A stretch of DNA of 64,000 bases from Pontibacter vulgaris (GCF_022758145.1 NZ_JAJVDH010000003.1:124001-188000); one strand, 5' to 3'; counted from the first letter of the stretch, positions 25,391 to 35,418 are shown. Translations and numbers: made by a program. Notes: generated from the sequence alone by a model not told the origin.

Positions 25391-26131
25391 TTACCAGCCG
25401 CTGGCCAGCACATCGGCAATGTGCATGGTTTTGATAGGTTTTTTCTGCTTTTGAATATAGGCCTCCAGGTGCATCAGGCAGCTGCTGTCTGTAGAAACTA
25501 TGTAATCTGCACCGGTAGCAATGGCGTTATCAACTTTCTGCTCGGCCATAGCCGTTGAAATAGCTTCGAACTTAACGGCAAACGTACCACCAAAGCCACA
25601 GCATGTTTCATTGTCTGCCATCTCTACTAACTCAAGCCCTTCTACATTATCAAGTAAGGCACGCGGCCCAGCTTTTATACCGCACTCACGCAGGCCGCTG
25701 CAGGAATCGTGGTAGGTAAATTTACCCGGCAACGAAGCGCCCGGTATACTTGTAATGCCCATTACATCAGTCAGGAACTCGGTCAGTTCATACACTTTTT
25801 TCTGCATCGCCCTATACTTTACCAGGTTCGATGATTTCACAAAAATATCCTGGTAGGTGTTGCGTACCATACCCACGCAAGATGCCGACGGAGCAACTAT
25901 ATAATGCGAGGTTTCATTCGAGAAATCATCCAGAAACTTGATTGCTACCTCACGGGCTTCATCAAAAAATCCGGCGTTAAAGGCTGGCTGTCCGCAGCAG
26001 GTTTGGTTAGGGTTATAGTTTACTTCACAACCAACGCGCTCCAGCACTTTTACCATGTTCATAGCCGTATCCGGAAATAACTGGTCTACAAAGCATGGGA
26101 TAAAAATATCTACTATAATTCTGCTTGCCAT
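25391..26131 (-). CDS. lutA: LutA/YkgE-like (Fe-S)-binding lactate-utilisation protein
   Basis: 246 residues with two CCG domains: 'QTCCGQPAFNAG' (43-54) and 'ETCCGFGGTFAVKF' (about 174-187), preceded by 'PSASCVGMVR' and 'HDSCSGLRECG'. These Cys-rich repeats bind Fe-S cofactors in LutA, GlpC and heterodisulfide-reductase-type subunits. LutA normally works with LutB and LutC in L-lactate oxidation; neither is next to it here. It starts two bases after the HMG-CoA lyase stop and is surely co-transcribed, so it may instead serve another 2-hydroxy acid. Confidence 0.88.
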   Translation of the reverse strand: MASRIIVDIFIPCFVDQLFPDTAMNMVKVLERVGCEVNYNPNQTCCGQPAFNAGFFDEAREVAIKFLDDFSNETSHYIVAPSASCVGMVRNTYQDIFVKSSNLVKYRAMQKKVYELTEFLTDVMGITSIPGASLPGKFTYHDSCSGLRECGIKAGPRALLDNVEGLELVEMADNETCCGFGGTFAVKFEAISTAMAEQKVDNAIATGADYIVSTDSSCLMHLEAYIQKQKKPIKTMHIADVLASGW

Positions 26132-26133
26132 AA

Positions 26134-26979
26134 TTAAGGAAATACAACGCCCGACTGCACCATTGCCGCCTCAAACGCTGTTTTGTTCAGGTTCAAATTT
26201 ATGCCTTTATTTTCGAAGTAGCGCACCAAATTTTCGGTGGCCATATTGCCCACAAGTTCGTCTTTTGCCATTGGGCAACCACCAAAGCCACGCATGGCGC
26301 CATCAAAACGGCGACAGCCGGCTGTATAGGCTGCTTCTACTTTCTCCTGCCACGTGGCAGGAGTTGTGTGCAGGTGCGCTCCAAATTCTATACTTCCGAA
26401 AGCAGGTACCAGGTGGCCGAACAGGTAAGAAATGTTTTCGGGGTCAGAAACTCCAATCGTATCTGAAAGCGATATGATCTTAACACCCAGTTTATCCAGA
26501 TCTTCCACAAAACTGATCACAGTTTCGGCATCCCAGGCATCGCCGTAAGGGTTACCAAAGCCCATGGAAATATAAGTTACCAGTGTTTTATTGTGTTTGC
26601 TGCAAATATCCTGGATGTGGGCCAATTGTTCCATTGCCTCGGCTATACTTTTGTTTGTATTGCGTTGCTGAAAAGTCTCGGATACAGAGAGCGGGAAACC
26701 CAGGTAAGTTATCTCTTTATGCTGCGCTGCTTCTTCGGCTCCGCGTATGTTGGCAATTATGGCCAGTAGTTTAGAGCTTGTAGTTTTAAGGTCAAGGTTA
26801 GCCAGCACTTCGGCCGTATCCACCATCTGGGGCATTGCCTTCGGCGATACAAAACTGCCAAAATCTATGGTATCAAAACCTACCTGCAACAAGGTATTAA
26901 TATAATCGATCTTTGTTTCGGTAGGTATAAATTCTTTCAGCCCCTGCATCGCATCGCGTGGGCATTCGATTATTTTCAT
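26134..26979 (-). CDS. Hydroxymethylglutaryl-CoA lyase
   Basis: 281 residues of a DRE-TIM metallolyase: 'IECPRDAMQGLKEFIPTE' (4-21), 'FGSFVSPKAMPQM' (40-52), 'YISMGFGNPYGD', the metal-binding 'GAHLHTTP' and the signature 'GAMRGFGGCPMAKDELVGN' with its catalytic Cys. It cleaves HMG-CoA to acetoacetate and acetyl-CoA at the end of leucine breakdown. 'CPRDAMQG' replaces the commoner 'VGPRDGLQ', a known variation. It precedes lutA by 2 bp. Its leader contains three tandem TATACTT copies. Confidence 0.9.
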   Translation of the reverse strand: MKIIECPRDAMQGLKEFIPTETKIDYINTLLQVGFDTIDFGSFVSPKAMPQMVDTAEVLANLDLKTTSSKLLAIIANIRGAEEAAQHKEITYLGFPLSVSETFQQRNTNKSIAEAMEQLAHIQDICSKHNKTLVTYISMGFGNPYGDAWDAETVISFVEDLDKLGVKIISLSDTIGVSDPENISYLFGHLVPAFGSIEFGAHLHTTPATWQEKVEAAYTAGCRRFDGAMRGFGGCPMAKDELVGNMATENLVRYFENKGINLNLNKTAFEAAMVQSGVVFP

Positions 26980-26989
26980 AAGATAAAGC

Positions 26990-27010
26990 TATACTTTATA
27001 CTTTATACTT
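26990..27010. repeat. Three tandem copies of TATACTT
   Basis: Exact 7-bp repeats at 26990-26996, 26997-27003 and 27004-27010, beginning 11 bp upstream of the HMG-CoA lyase start codon. They are copies of the motif that is over-represented across the whole window. Confidence 0.85.
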
Positions 27011-27142
27011 TGTTTTTATCGCTTTGTATAGATAAGTCCGGTTGATGTTACTAAAGCGTAATTCTCCAAACTTCGAGTATTTTCAACAAACCGTTTCTCC
27101 ATTTTCAGGCACATCTATACTTTCAAAGATACAAAATTCCGG

Positions 27143-27175
27143 TTTGCACACTGCCTGCCGCAAGGCTATACTTTT
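27143..27175 (+). promoter_or_regulatory. Possible Bacteroidota-type promoter for the SDR-ALDH operon
   Basis: TTTG (27143-27146), a 20-base spacer, then TATACTTTT (27067+100 onward, 27167-27175) approximates the TTTG / TAnnTTTG arrangement of Bacteroidota sigma factors. The -7 box is imperfect and coincides with the iterated motif, so support is weak. Confidence 0.25.
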
Positions 27176-27245
27176 AATTATGTATTAGGTTTTGTATATT
27201 AAAGGAAGTTTTTGCCTGCTTTCCCATACGCTTTACTTCACTAAC

Positions 27246-28091
27246 ATGACTAAAATAGCTAACAGCACCGTGCTTATAACCGGAGGTGCCTCAGGAATAG
27301 GCAAGTTAACTGCTCAGCGGTGCCTGCAATTGGGTGCTACCCGGGTTATACTCTGGGACATTAACCAAGGCAATTTAGACCACTTTACCAAAGAATTACG
27401 GGCGCAGGGCTATAAAGTATCCGGCTATGTGGTAGATGTTGCCGATGCCGCCGATGTGCAGCAGGCAGCAGAACAGGTACTACAGGAAACCGGTCCGCCC
27501 GATATATTAGTGAACAACGCCGGAATAGTGGTAGGAAAACTCTTTGCAGAGCACTCCTTCTATGAAATCGAACGTACTTTAAATATAAATGTATCGGGGG
27601 TGATGATGGTAACCCGGGCTTTTCTGCCTGCCATACTAACGCGTGGCAGCGGGCACATTGTAAATATTGCCTCGGCAGCCGGCCTGATTCCAAACCCGCG
27701 CATGAGTGTGTATGCGGCAAGTAAATGGGCTGTGTTAGGCTGGTCAGAAAGTCTGCGGCTAGAGTTGGAGCAGACAGGCAAAAACATGCACGTAACTACC
27801 ATCACTCCCAGCTATATTGATACCGGTATGTTTGCCGGCGTAAAAGCCCCGGTTCTTACCCCTATTATGCAGCCGGAGCATTTTGTAGAAGCGATGCTGG
27901 ATGCGATTGGAAAGAACAAGATTATACTTCGGAAACCAACTATAGTACACCTTTTACCTCTGTTTAGGGGCCTGTTACCGGCCCGTGTTTTTGACTTTAT
28001 AGTTGGAAGAGGTTTTAAAGTTTATACTTCCATGCAAAACTTTACCGGCAGAGCGCCTGCCGAGGCAGTACCGGAAAAACGACACCACTAA
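27246..28091 (+). CDS. Short-chain dehydrogenase/reductase
   Basis: 281 residues from ATG 27246; an earlier in-frame ATG (27192) would add a leader unlike the family. NAD(P) motif 'VLITGGASGIGKLTA' (9-23), 'DILVNNAGIV', catalytic Ser in 'NIASAAG' and the Tyr/Lys pair in 'SVYAASKWAVLGWSESL'. The C-terminal ~40 residues continue past the usual end ('HLLPLFRGLLPARVFDFIVG') and may associate with membrane. The long-chain-type ALDH gene starts 9 bp later, so the pair probably handles fatty alcohol/aldehyde or ketone substrates. Confidence 0.9.
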   Translation: MTKIANSTVLITGGASGIGKLTAQRCLQLGATRVILWDINQGNLDHFTKELRAQGYKVSGYVVDVADAADVQQAAEQVLQETGPPDILVNNAGIVVGKLFAEHSFYEIERTLNINVSGVMMVTRAFLPAILTRGSGHIVNIASAAGLIPNPRMSVYAASKWAVLGWSESLRLELEQTGKNMHVTTITPSYIDTGMFAGVKAPVLTPIMQPEHFVEAMLDAIGKNKIILRKPTIVHLLPLFRGLLPARVFDFIVGRGFKVYTSMQNFTGRAPAEAVPEKRHH

Positions 28092-28100
28092 CCCATACCT

Positions 28101-29519
28101 ATGAAAACAACATTATCACCCGCCTCCCCAGATACCAGGATGCAACAACCTATAGTTGAGTTGCTGCAGAAACAACGTGCCTTTTTCTCAACTGGGCAAA
28201 CCTTATCGCTCGATTTCAGAAAGGCCCAGCTGCGCAAACTACAACAAGCGATAAGCCAACACGAACAGGAAATTTTTGATGCCCTTTATGCCGATTTCAG
28301 AAAACCTGAATTAGAGTCTTTTGTAACCGAAGTTGGTTTTATTGAGCAGGAAATTCGGCTTGTACTTAACAAAATCGGAAACTGGGTTAAACCGAAGCGC
28401 GTGAAGGAAACCCTGGTTAACTTTCCGGCCAAAAGCTATATTTACTCCGAGCCTTATGGCATTGCCCTGATCATCGGCCCCTGGAATTATCCTTTCCAAC
28501 TGGTATTTAACCCACTCATCGGAGCTATTGCAGCAGGAAATTGTGCCATCATAAAACCGTCTGAATTAACCGTAAACACATCGGCCGTCATTTCGAAAAT
28601 AATCAGGAAGACTTTTGATGAGGCATATATTGCAGCAGTGGAGGGCGGCCCGGAAACTACACAACAATTACTTGCCCAGCGCTTTGACACCATCTTTTTT
28701 ACCGGAAGCACGCATGTTGGGCGTATAGTTATGAAAGCCGCCGCAGAGCACCTGACCCCGGTAACACTCGAGCTTGGAGGTAAAAGCCCCGCTATTGTTG
28801 CCGCTGATGCCGACCTGGACCTGACCGCGCGCCGCATTGTTTGGGGCAAGTTTCTGAATGCCGGGCAAACCTGCGTAGCTCCGGATTACCTGCTGGTGCA
28901 GGAAGAAGTTAAAGAAGAGCTCATACAACTGCTTGGCCACTATATCACACAGTTTTACGGCCAGGAACCTGCCACAAGCCCTGATTTTGCCCGCATCATA
29001 AACGGCAGGCATTTTCAGCGCCTGAAAAGTATGCTCGGAAACAGCAGCATCCGGGTAGGTGGCGCAACTAACGCGGCAGAAAACTACGTTGCCCCAACTG
29101 TTCTGGATCGGGTTAGCTGGGAACACCCGGTTATGCAGGAAGAAATTTTTGGCCCGCTGCTGCCTGTGCTTACTTTCCGGGAAATAGAAGATGCCATCCG
29201 AATGGTGAATTCGCATGAGAAACCGCTGGCTTTATACTTTTTCTCGTCTAACAAAGAGCAACAGGAGCAGGTGTTACAACATACCAGTTTTGGTGGAGGC
29301 TGTATAAACGATACCCTCTCGCACCTGGCCAACCCTAACCTGCCATTTGGTGGTGTGGGCGGCAGCGGCATTGGCAGTTACCATGGCCAGTCGAGCTTTG
29401 ATGTTTTTTCGAATCAGAAAAGCATTCTGAAGCGCGGCACCTGGCTCGACCTGCCCTTGCGTTACCCACCTTACAAAGGCAGGCTGCCCATGCTGCGCAA
29501 GGTTTTCAAGTGGCTGTAG
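28101..29519 (+). CDS. Aldehyde dehydrogenase, ALDH3/fatty-aldehyde type
   Basis: 472 residues, the short ALDH3-like length. 'PWNYPFQLVFNPLIGAIAAG' in two pieces (~130-150), 'FTGSTHVGR' (NAD site), 'TLELGGKSP' with the general-base Glu, and 'NAGQTCVAPDYLLV' with the nucleophilic Cys. The basic/aromatic C-terminus (RYPPYKGRLPMLRKVFKWL) resembles membrane-associating tails of fatty aldehyde dehydrogenases. It follows the SDR gene at 9 bp; together they could oxidise an alcohol to an acid. Confidence 0.92.
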   Translation: MKTTLSPASPDTRMQQPIVELLQKQRAFFSTGQTLSLDFRKAQLRKLQQAISQHEQEIFDALYADFRKPELESFVTEVGFIEQEIRLVLNKIGNWVKPKRVKETLVNFPAKSYIYSEPYGIALIIGPWNYPFQLVFNPLIGAIAAGNCAIIKPSELTVNTSAVISKIIRKTFDEAYIAAVEGGPETTQQLLAQRFDTIFFTGSTHVGRIVMKAAAEHLTPVTLELGGKSPAIVAADADLDLTARRIVWGKFLNAGQTCVAPDYLLVQEEVKEELIQLLGHYITQFYGQEPATSPDFARIINGRHFQRLKSMLGNSSIRVGGATNAAENYVAPTVLDRVSWEHPVMQEEIFGPLLPVLTFREIEDAIRMVNSHEKPLALYFFSSNKEQQEQVLQHTSFGGGCINDTLSHLANPNLPFGGVGGSGIGSYHGQSSFDVFSNQKSILKRGTWLDLPLRYPPYKGRLPMLRKVFKWL

Positions 29520-29636
29520 CAGACCTCTCACACATATAAAAGCAAATTTACCTATAGCTGACGGTAACTATAGTTGAAGTGCAAAGTTTTGCATTGTGCT
29601 GCGTATACTTAACAATACTCACTTTACACTTGAACT

Positions 29637-30032
29637 ATGGAAAACCTTGTAAAATATTTGGATGAGTCGCTGGTACCACTGGAGCTGAAAGTGAAGGAAT
29701 ACCTGGATACGGAACGTGACATCAGGTTGCTGGAAGTTGAACTGCTATCGCTTCAAAGTATAACTCCCAATTATGACCCGGATAAAAGCGACATGGAACA
29801 AGCCCTGAAAACCGGTAGCCAGAATAATACCCTTACCGAAAAAGAACAAAAGCTATCGGACCTGCTGGAAAAGTATAAAAACCTGCGCCAGGAAGTTGTA
29901 AATATGCTGCCCGGGCCTAATCAGGTGGTTGAATTAAATCTTGGCTACGGCCCCAGCGAAGTTGGCTATTTCACTATCGATCATGAAACAGGTATAAAAT
30001 TAGATGAACCCATACTCAGGGTGATACATTAA
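29637..30032 (+). CDS. Hypothetical protein, 131 aa, coiled-coil
   Basis: A soluble helical protein with Leu/Glu/Lys heptads at about 15-45 and 65-92 ('LTEKEQKLSDLLEKYKNLRQEV' region), then a short beta-like tail ('VVELNLGYGPSEVGYFTID'). No family recognised. ATG 29637 is the only sensible start. It stands alone between the ALDH and methyltransferase genes. Confidence 0.6.
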   Translation: MENLVKYLDESLVPLELKVKEYLDTERDIRLLEVELLSLQSITPNYDPDKSDMEQALKTGSQNNTLTEKEQKLSDLLEKYKNLRQEVVNMLPGPNQVVELNLGYGPSEVGYFTIDHETGIKLDEPILRVIH

Positions 30033-30161
30033 ACAGCACGAACCTAAGCCTGGCGAAGTGTAAATCGGTTGCGACGCAACAGTTTATTTATACTTCGTTT
30101 TTTTATAGTATTGCAGGCAGCTTAACGGCCAACTTCAGGCCGCTTATACTTACCAGTACCC

Positions 30162-30788
30162 ATGAATATCAGACAAGCATATAATACCTGGGCTTCGCAA
30201 TACGACACCAACCATAACAAAACAAGAGATCTGGAAGGCGAAGCGCTTCGGACAACCCTGGGAAGTATACCTTTCGAAACCTGCCTCGAAATCGGCTGCG
30301 GAACGGGCAAAAACACCGAATGGCTTATTCAGAAGGCAAAACAGCTAACAGCCATAGACCTCTCGGAAGAAATGCTGGCCAAAGCAAAGAGCAAGATCAG
30401 ATCTGGTAATGTTGAGTTCATACATGCCGATATTACAACTGACTGGGATTTTATTCACCATCAATACGATCTGGTAACTTTCAGCCTTGTTCTGGAGCAC
30501 ATCGAAAACCTGGAACCTATACTTCAGAAAGCCGCTGATGTATTAAAACCCGGCGGGCATATATACATTGGCGAACTTCATCCTTTTAAGCAATACGCAG
30601 GATCGAAAGCACGATTCGAAACCGAACAAGGTCTGCATGTAGTAGAGTGCTATAACCATCATGTATCAGACTTTACACGGGCTGCTAAAAACCACGGGCT
30701 TACACTTACTGCTATAGAGGAGCATTTCGATAATGATGACAGAAGCGAAATACCAAGAATACTAACTTTACTTTTGCAGAAAGTATAA
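30162..30788 (+). CDS. Class I SAM-dependent methyltransferase
   Basis: 208 residues with motif I 'CLEIGCGTGKNTEWL' (41-55), the acidic loop 'LTAIDLSEEMLAKAK' (64-78), motif II near 'YDLVTFSLVLEHIENL' and post-motif 'LKPGGHIYIGELHPF'. This is the Methyltransf_11/UbiE-like fold; the substrate is unknown. The gene ends CAG AAA GTA TAA, with the stop supplied by the AAGTATAA motif. A hairpin shared with convergent aceA follows. Confidence 0.88.
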   Translation: MNIRQAYNTWASQYDTNHNKTRDLEGEALRTTLGSIPFETCLEIGCGTGKNTEWLIQKAKQLTAIDLSEEMLAKAKSKIRSGNVEFIHADITTDWDFIHHQYDLVTFSLVLEHIENLEPILQKAADVLKPGGHIYIGELHPFKQYAGSKARFETEQGLHVVECYNHHVSDFTRAAKNHGLTLTAIEEHFDNDDRSEIPRILTLLLQKV

Positions 30789-30792
30789 AACA

Positions 30793-30824
30793 CAACAGCC
30801 GCTGCATTACTGCAGCGGCTGTTG
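30793..30824. terminator. Bidirectional terminator between methyltransferase and aceA
   Basis: A perfect 14-bp stem, CAACAGCCGCTGCA (30793-30806) with 30811-30824, and a TTAC loop between convergent genes. Confidence 0.85.
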
Positions 30825-30843
30825 CTTTCAGTTTTATTCACTC

Positions 30844-32124
30844 CTAATGAAACTGTTCTTCTTCGGTAGAGCCAACCAATGCAGCAGTTGAAGTAGCGCC
30901 GGCAGTAACTGTATTCTGTACGGCATCGAAATAGCCGGTACCCACAAAAGACTGGTGTTTTACAGCTTTAAAGCCATCTTTAACAAGTGCAAACTCGCGC
31001 TCTTGCAGCTCAGAATAACCGGCCATACCACGCTCTTTATACGCTTTGGCTAACTCAAACATACTTGTATTCAGTGCATGGAAACCTGCCAGTGTAATAA
31101 ACTGGAACTTGTATCCCATGGCCGCTAATTCTTCCCGGAACGTTTCCATTTCTTCTACTGAAAGTTTAGCAGCCCAGTTAAAAGAAGGAGAGCAGTTATA
31201 AGCCAGCAACTTACCCGGATACTCGGCATGTATGGCTTCTGCAAACTGTCTGGCATAGGCTATATCCGGGTTAGAAGTCTCCATCCAGATCAGGTCGGCG
31301 TAAGGCGCGTAGGCTAAGCCACGTGCTATACCTTGCTCAATACCATTCCGTACTTTGTAGAAGCCTTCGCAAGTGCGCTCCCCTTCAAGTATAAATTCAT
31401 GATCGCGCGGATCGATGTCGCTGGTGATCAGGTTGGCTGCATCGGCATCGGTACGGGCAACTACCAGGGTTGATACACCCATCACATCTGTAGCCAGGCG
31501 GGCAGCTACAAGTTTATTAATGGCTTCCTGTGTTGGTACTAACACTTTACCTCCCAGGTGGCCGCACTTTTTAGCTGATGATAACTGATCTTCGAAATGC
31601 ACGCCGGCAGCCCCGGCTTCTATCATCATCTTCATCAGTTCAAAAGCATTCAGGTTACCGCCAAATCCGGCTTCTGCATCGGCAACAATAGGTACCATCC
31701 AGTCTATGTTTCCTTCTCCGCTTACAGACTGTATCTGGTCGGCACGCAGCAGTGCGTTGTTTATCTTTTTAACCACAGCTGGCACACTATCAGCAGGGTA
31801 TAAACTCTGATCAGGATACATATGCCCGGCCAGGTTTGCATCGGCTGCTACCTGCCAGCCACTCAGGTAAATAGCGTTCAGGCCGGCCTGTACTTCCTGC
31901 ACGGCCTGGTTACCGGTAAGAGCACCCAGACCAGCCACATAAGACTCCGAATGTAGTAACCGCCATAACCGCTCCGCCCCTTTTTTAGCCAACGTATACT
32001 CAATTTTTACAGAACCCTGCAGCTTTACAACTTCTTCGGCACTGTACGTTCTCCGGATACCTTCCCAGCGTGGATTCTCGATCCAGTCTTTTTCGATCTC
32101 GTTGATTCTCTCCTTCTTGTTCAT
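30844..32124 (-). CDS. aceA: Isocitrate lyase
   Basis: 426 residues, the bacterial length. The signature '[20 protein letters not shown]' begins at residue 182 and holds the catalytic Cys187. Metal and substrate blocks '[10 protein letters not shown]', '[10 protein letters not shown]' and '[13 protein letters not shown]' are intact. It splits isocitrate to glyoxylate and succinate. It lies 36 bp downstream of malate synthase on the same strand, forming an aceB-aceA glyoxylate-shunt operon for growth on acetate or fatty acids. The leading candidate regulator is encoded divergently upstream of aceB. Confidence 0.97.
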   Translation of the reverse strand: MNKKERINEIEKDWIENPRWEGIRRTYSAEEVVKLQGSVKIEYTLAKKGAERLWRLLHSESYVAGLGALTGNQAVQEVQAGLNAIYLSGWQVAADANLAGHMYPDQSLYPADSVPAVVKKINNALLRADQIQSVSGEGNIDWMVPIVADAEAGFGGNLNAFELMKMMIEAGAAGVHFEDQLSSAKKCGHLGGKVLVPTQEAINKLVAARLATDVMGVSTLVVARTDADAANLITSDIDPRDHEFILEGERTCEGFYKVRNGIEQGIARGLAYAPYADLIWMETSNPDIAYARQFAEAIHAEYPGKLLAYNCSPSFNWAAKLSVEEMETFREELAAMGYKFQFITLAGFHALNTSMFELAKAYKERGMAGYSELQEREFALVKDGFKAVKHQSFVGTGYFDAVQNTVTAGATSTAALVGSTEEEQFH

Positions 32125-32160
32125 GGCAGTATACTTTATTTTTGTTTGAGATAATTGAAA

Positions 32161-33759
32161 TCAGTCGATATACTTGTAGGCTGGTAATGTCAGAAACTCT
32201 ACAAAACACTTGCTCAGAACAAGTTCAGAAAACAACTGGGAAGCACGTTCGAAGTGGCAGTTCTTGAATCTGGCCAACCCTACTTCTTCTTTAATATGCT
32301 CTGTTTCTTCTTTAATAAGCTGCAGCACACGTGCTTCTGTAATTTCCTGTCCGTCGGCGGTTTTAGTATGATCGTGGTGCAGCCATTGCCATACCTGCGC
32401 GCGAGAGATTTCGGCAGTGGCGGCATCTTCCATTAAGTTATGGATGGCCGCAGCGCCAGTTCCGCAAAGCCAGTTACCCAGGTACATAATGCCCACGTTG
32501 ATATTCAGGCGTAAGCCGGCTTCTGTTATACTTGCACCATCCATTCTGAAATTAAGCAGATCAGCAGCTTTAACATCCACATCATCGCGCAGCACCTCTT
32601 TCTGGTGGGGCTTATCGCCCAGCACTTCATCAAAGGCAGCTTTGGCCACTTTTACGAGGTCCGGGTGCGCTACCCAGGTTCCGTCAAAACCATTCCTGGC
32701 TTCAAAGGCTTTATCGGCTGCTACTTTCTCAAAAGCGGTTTTATTAATGGCCGGATCGTGGCGGTTAGGTATAAAGGCAGCCATCCCCCCCATTGCATGT
32801 GCCCCGCGTTTGTGGCAGGTTTTCACCAGCAGATCGGTATATGCTTTCATAAAAGGTACCTGCATGGTAACAGCTGTCCGGTCAGGGAAAACTCTATCCT
32901 TATGGTTGCGGAATTTCTTGATAGCACTGAAAATATAATCCCAGCGGCCGGCATTAAGCCCTACAATATGCTCGCGCAACTCATACATGATCTCGTCCAT
33001 TTCAAAAGCAGCAAGTATGGTTTCGATCAGAACGGTAACTTTAATAGTCCCTACCGGAATACCTAGTGCTTCCTGGGCTGCTACAAACACATCGTTCCAG
33101 AGACGTGCCTCCAGGTGGCTTTCCAGCTTAGGCAGGTAAAAGTATGGCCCGGTTTGGCGCGCTATAAGTTCTTTTGCATTATGAAAGAAGTATAAACCAA
33201 AGTCAAACAATGAAGCAGAAACGGGCTTTCCGCCAATGGTCAGGTGTTTTTCGGTCAGGTGCCAGCCCCGGGGCCGGACCAGCAGCACAGCCACTTTTTC
33301 ATTCAGCCGATAGGTTTTCCCGTTCTGCACCGTAAAATCGATATCCCTTCTGATAGCATCGCGCAGGTTCAGTTGCCCTTCCAGCAGGTTTTCCCAGGTT
33401 GGGGAGGTTGCATCTTCAAAATCAGCCATGAACACGTTAGCACCAGAATTCAGCGCATTGATCACCATTTTGCGGTCTACAGGACCCGTAATTTCTACCC
33501 GACGTAGCTGTAGGTCTTGTGGTATACTTTCTACTTTCCAGTCGCTTTGCCTGATGTGTGCAGTTTCTTCTAAAAAGTCTGGAAGCTCGCCGGCATCAAT
33601 TCGTTTCTGCCTTTCCGTTCGTGCCAGTAGTAACTCCTCGCGCCTGTTGTTAAATTTAGTATGGAGCATCTCCAGAAACTCCAGTGCATCTGGTGTCAGA
33701 ATTTCTTCAAAGCCTTTGCTTAATTTGCCTTTTACTTCCACAGTGCTTTCTATGATCAT
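32161..33759 (-). CDS. aceB: Malate synthase A
   Basis: 532 residues. The family signature appears as '[15 protein letters not shown]' (about 265-279), with '[12 protein letters not shown]', '[19 protein letters not shown]' and '[13 protein letters not shown]'. It condenses glyoxylate with acetyl-CoA to malate, completing the shunt begun by isocitrate lyase. Its promoter region (162 bp) is shared with a divergent XRE/acyl-CoA-type regulator and holds an 18-bp palindrome. Confidence 0.97.
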   Translation of the reverse strand: MIIESTVEVKGKLSKGFEEILTPDALEFLEMLHTKFNNRREELLLARTERQKRIDAGELPDFLEETAHIRQSDWKVESIPQDLQLRRVEITGPVDRKMVINALNSGANVFMADFEDATSPTWENLLEGQLNLRDAIRRDIDFTVQNGKTYRLNEKVAVLLVRPRGWHLTEKHLTIGGKPVSASLFDFGLYFFHNAKELIARQTGPYFYLPKLESHLEARLWNDVFVAAQEALGIPVGTIKVTVLIETILAAFEMDEIMYELREHIVGLNAGRWDYIFSAIKKFRNHKDRVFPDRTAVTMQVPFMKAYTDLLVKTCHKRGAHAMGGMAAFIPNRHDPAINKTAFEKVAADKAFEARNGFDGTWVAHPDLVKVAKAAFDEVLGDKPHQKEVLRDDVDVKAADLLNFRMDGASITEAGLRLNINVGIMYLGNWLCGTGAAAIHNLMEDAATAEISRAQVWQWLHHDHTKTADGQEITEARVLQLIKEETEHIKEEVGLARFKNCHFERASQLFSELVLSKCFVEFLTLPAYKYID

Positions 33760-33828
33760 GGCCTTAAAATAATATTGTTATACTTGGTAAATTTTATACT
33801 TTTACATCTATACGCGAATTATTTATTT

Positions 33829-33846
33829 TTAGCGAATTTTCGCTAA
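33829..33846. promoter_or_regulatory. 18-bp palindrome between aceB and its divergent regulator
   Basis: TTAGCGAA (33829-33836), TT, then TTCGCTAA (33839-33846) is a perfect palindrome in an otherwise A/T-rich region; a half-like GCGAA occurs at 33814-33818. It lies 69 bp before aceB and 75 bp before the regulator gene. A binding site for that regulator is the simplest reading. Confidence 0.65.
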
Positions 33847-33921
33847 TAATTATTTTTATGTTATTTCTTTAAATGTCGCTACTTCTTATTTATTCATTAA
33901 ATTAGCAGAAAAGAAACTTAA

Positions 33922-35418
33922 ATGAGGCTACAGGAAGATGTGATCCGGCTTATACTTGGATTGAAAATCAAGGAGTTGCGAAACGAAAAAGGGATTTCGC
34001 TTACAGACCTTGCAATGGCCACTGATATTTCTGTATCTTATTTAAATGAGATCGAGAAAGGTAAAAAGCATCCCAAGCCAAGTAAAATAGCCATTATAGC
34101 TGATGCCCTGGGTGTAAACTATGATTATCTTGTTTCACTGCAACTCTCGAAGCGCCTGCAACCCGTTGGTGAATTGCTGCAGTCGAACATTCTGTCTGAT
34201 TTGCCATTAGAACATTTTGGCTTGGATATAAGCCGCTTGCTGGACCTGTTTGCTACTGCTCCTGCCAAACTCAGCGCTTTCGTAAATACCTTACTGGAAA
34301 TGTCGAGAGCCTTTGACCTGAGTGTAGAACAATTCTACTTTTCTGCCTTACGATCTTACCAGGAACTGCACGACAATTACTTTGAAGAGTTGGAATTAGA
34401 AGCAGAGCGTTTTACAGAGAAGTATAACCTGGCCCAGAATACCTTCCCTACTCACGAGCAACTTGCACAACTGCTTCAAACCGAATTTAACATAATTATT
34501 GAAACAGAAACAATTGCCAGTTATCCGGAATTGGCAAGCCTGCGCTCTGTTTTTATACCCGGCGCTACGCCACGCTTGCTGCTAAATCCCAACCTTACTG
34601 CACCTCAACAGGCCTTTGCGCTGGCACGCGAACTGGGCTTTCAGTACATGCAATTAAAAGTGCGGCCTTATACTACTACCTGGGTTAGGGTGGGCTCCTT
34701 TGAGGAAGTGCTCAACAATTTTAAAGCATCGTACTTTGCCGGCGCCCTGCTCCTTAACCGCGATTTGCTCGTACAGGACCTCCAAACCTTTTTTAACAGC
34801 CCAACCTGGAACCCTTCCCTTTTACAGGATATACTTATAAAGTATAACACTTCGCCCGAAACACTGCTACACCGGCTTACCTCGCTTTTGCCACGGTTCT
34901 TTAACATCAAGCAGCTTTTCTTTTTACGTTTTCAGCATGGGCCGGAGCCGGACTACTTCTCGCTAACAAAAGAGCTGCACTTAGCGGGTTTGCACAACCC
35001 ACATGCCTCGCTGATGAATGAGCACTATTGTCGCCGCTGGATCTCGCTCACCCTTTTTGAGGAAGTAGAACGCCATAAGCAGGCAGGAAACCTGGAGCAG
35101 CCCATAATTGGCATACAGCGCTCTTCCTACATTAATACAACAAACGAGTACCTGGTATTTGCCCTGGCACAACCTGCCGATCAGCTTAACGGAACTGTAA
35201 GTATAGGCTTGCTGATAAATGAGGACCTGCGCCGCAAAGTAAAATTCCTGAACGACCCTGCTATTCTGCACCGGTATGTTAACCAGACCTGCGAACGCTG
35301 CCCTGCCCTGGATTGCCTGGAGCGCGCTGCGCCGCCCGTTATACTGGAGAAACTCCAATGGCAGGAAGATGTGATGAAAGTGCTCTCTGAGTTAAAAGCA
35401 GGTATAAAGCAGCCTTAG
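33922..35418 (+). CDS. XRE-family regulator of the RamB/PrpR (ScfR) type
   Basis: 498 residues. The N-terminal helix-turn-helix spans ~14-70 ('LRNEKGISLTDLAMATDISV', 'YLNEIEKGKKHPKPSK'). A middle M78/DUF955-like domain (~190-290) lacks the HExxH zinc site: the equivalent reads 'ALARELGFQYM', so it is not a peptidase. The C-terminal part matches the DUF2083-type ligand domain and ends with Cys457, Cys460 and Cys465 ('CERCPALDC'), like the Fe-S cysteines of mycobacterial PrpR. RamB/PrpR-type regulators sense acyl-CoA and control glyoxylate or propionate genes, and this gene is divergent from aceB-aceA, which supports local control. Confidence 0.88.
   Translation: MRLQEDVIRLILGLKIKELRNEKGISLTDLAMATDISVSYLNEIEKGKKHPKPSKIAIIADALGVNYDYLVSLQLSKRLQPVGELLQSNILSDLPLEHFGLDISRLLDLFATAPAKLSAFVNTLLEMSRAFDLSVEQFYFSALRSYQELHDNYFEELELEAERFTEKYNLAQNTFPTHEQLAQLLQTEFNIIIETETIASYPELASLRSVFIPGATPRLLLNPNLTAPQQAFALARELGFQYMQLKVRPYTTTWVRVGSFEEVLNNFKASYFAGALLLNRDLLVQDLQTFFNSPTWNPSLLQDILIKYNTSPETLLHRLTSLLPRFFNIKQLFFLRFQHGPEPDYFSLTKELHLAGLHNPHASLMNEHYCRRWISLTLFEEVERHKQAGNLEQPIIGIQRSSYINTTNEYLVFALAQPADQLNGTVSIGLLINEDLRRKVKFLNDPAILHRYVNQTCERCPALDCLERAAPPVILEKLQWQEDVMKVLSELKAGIKQP

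Noticed and set aside
33922..35418. Active M78/ImmA-type peptidase in the XRE regulator
   Set aside because: The HExxH site is replaced by ARELGFQ, so no zinc site remains.
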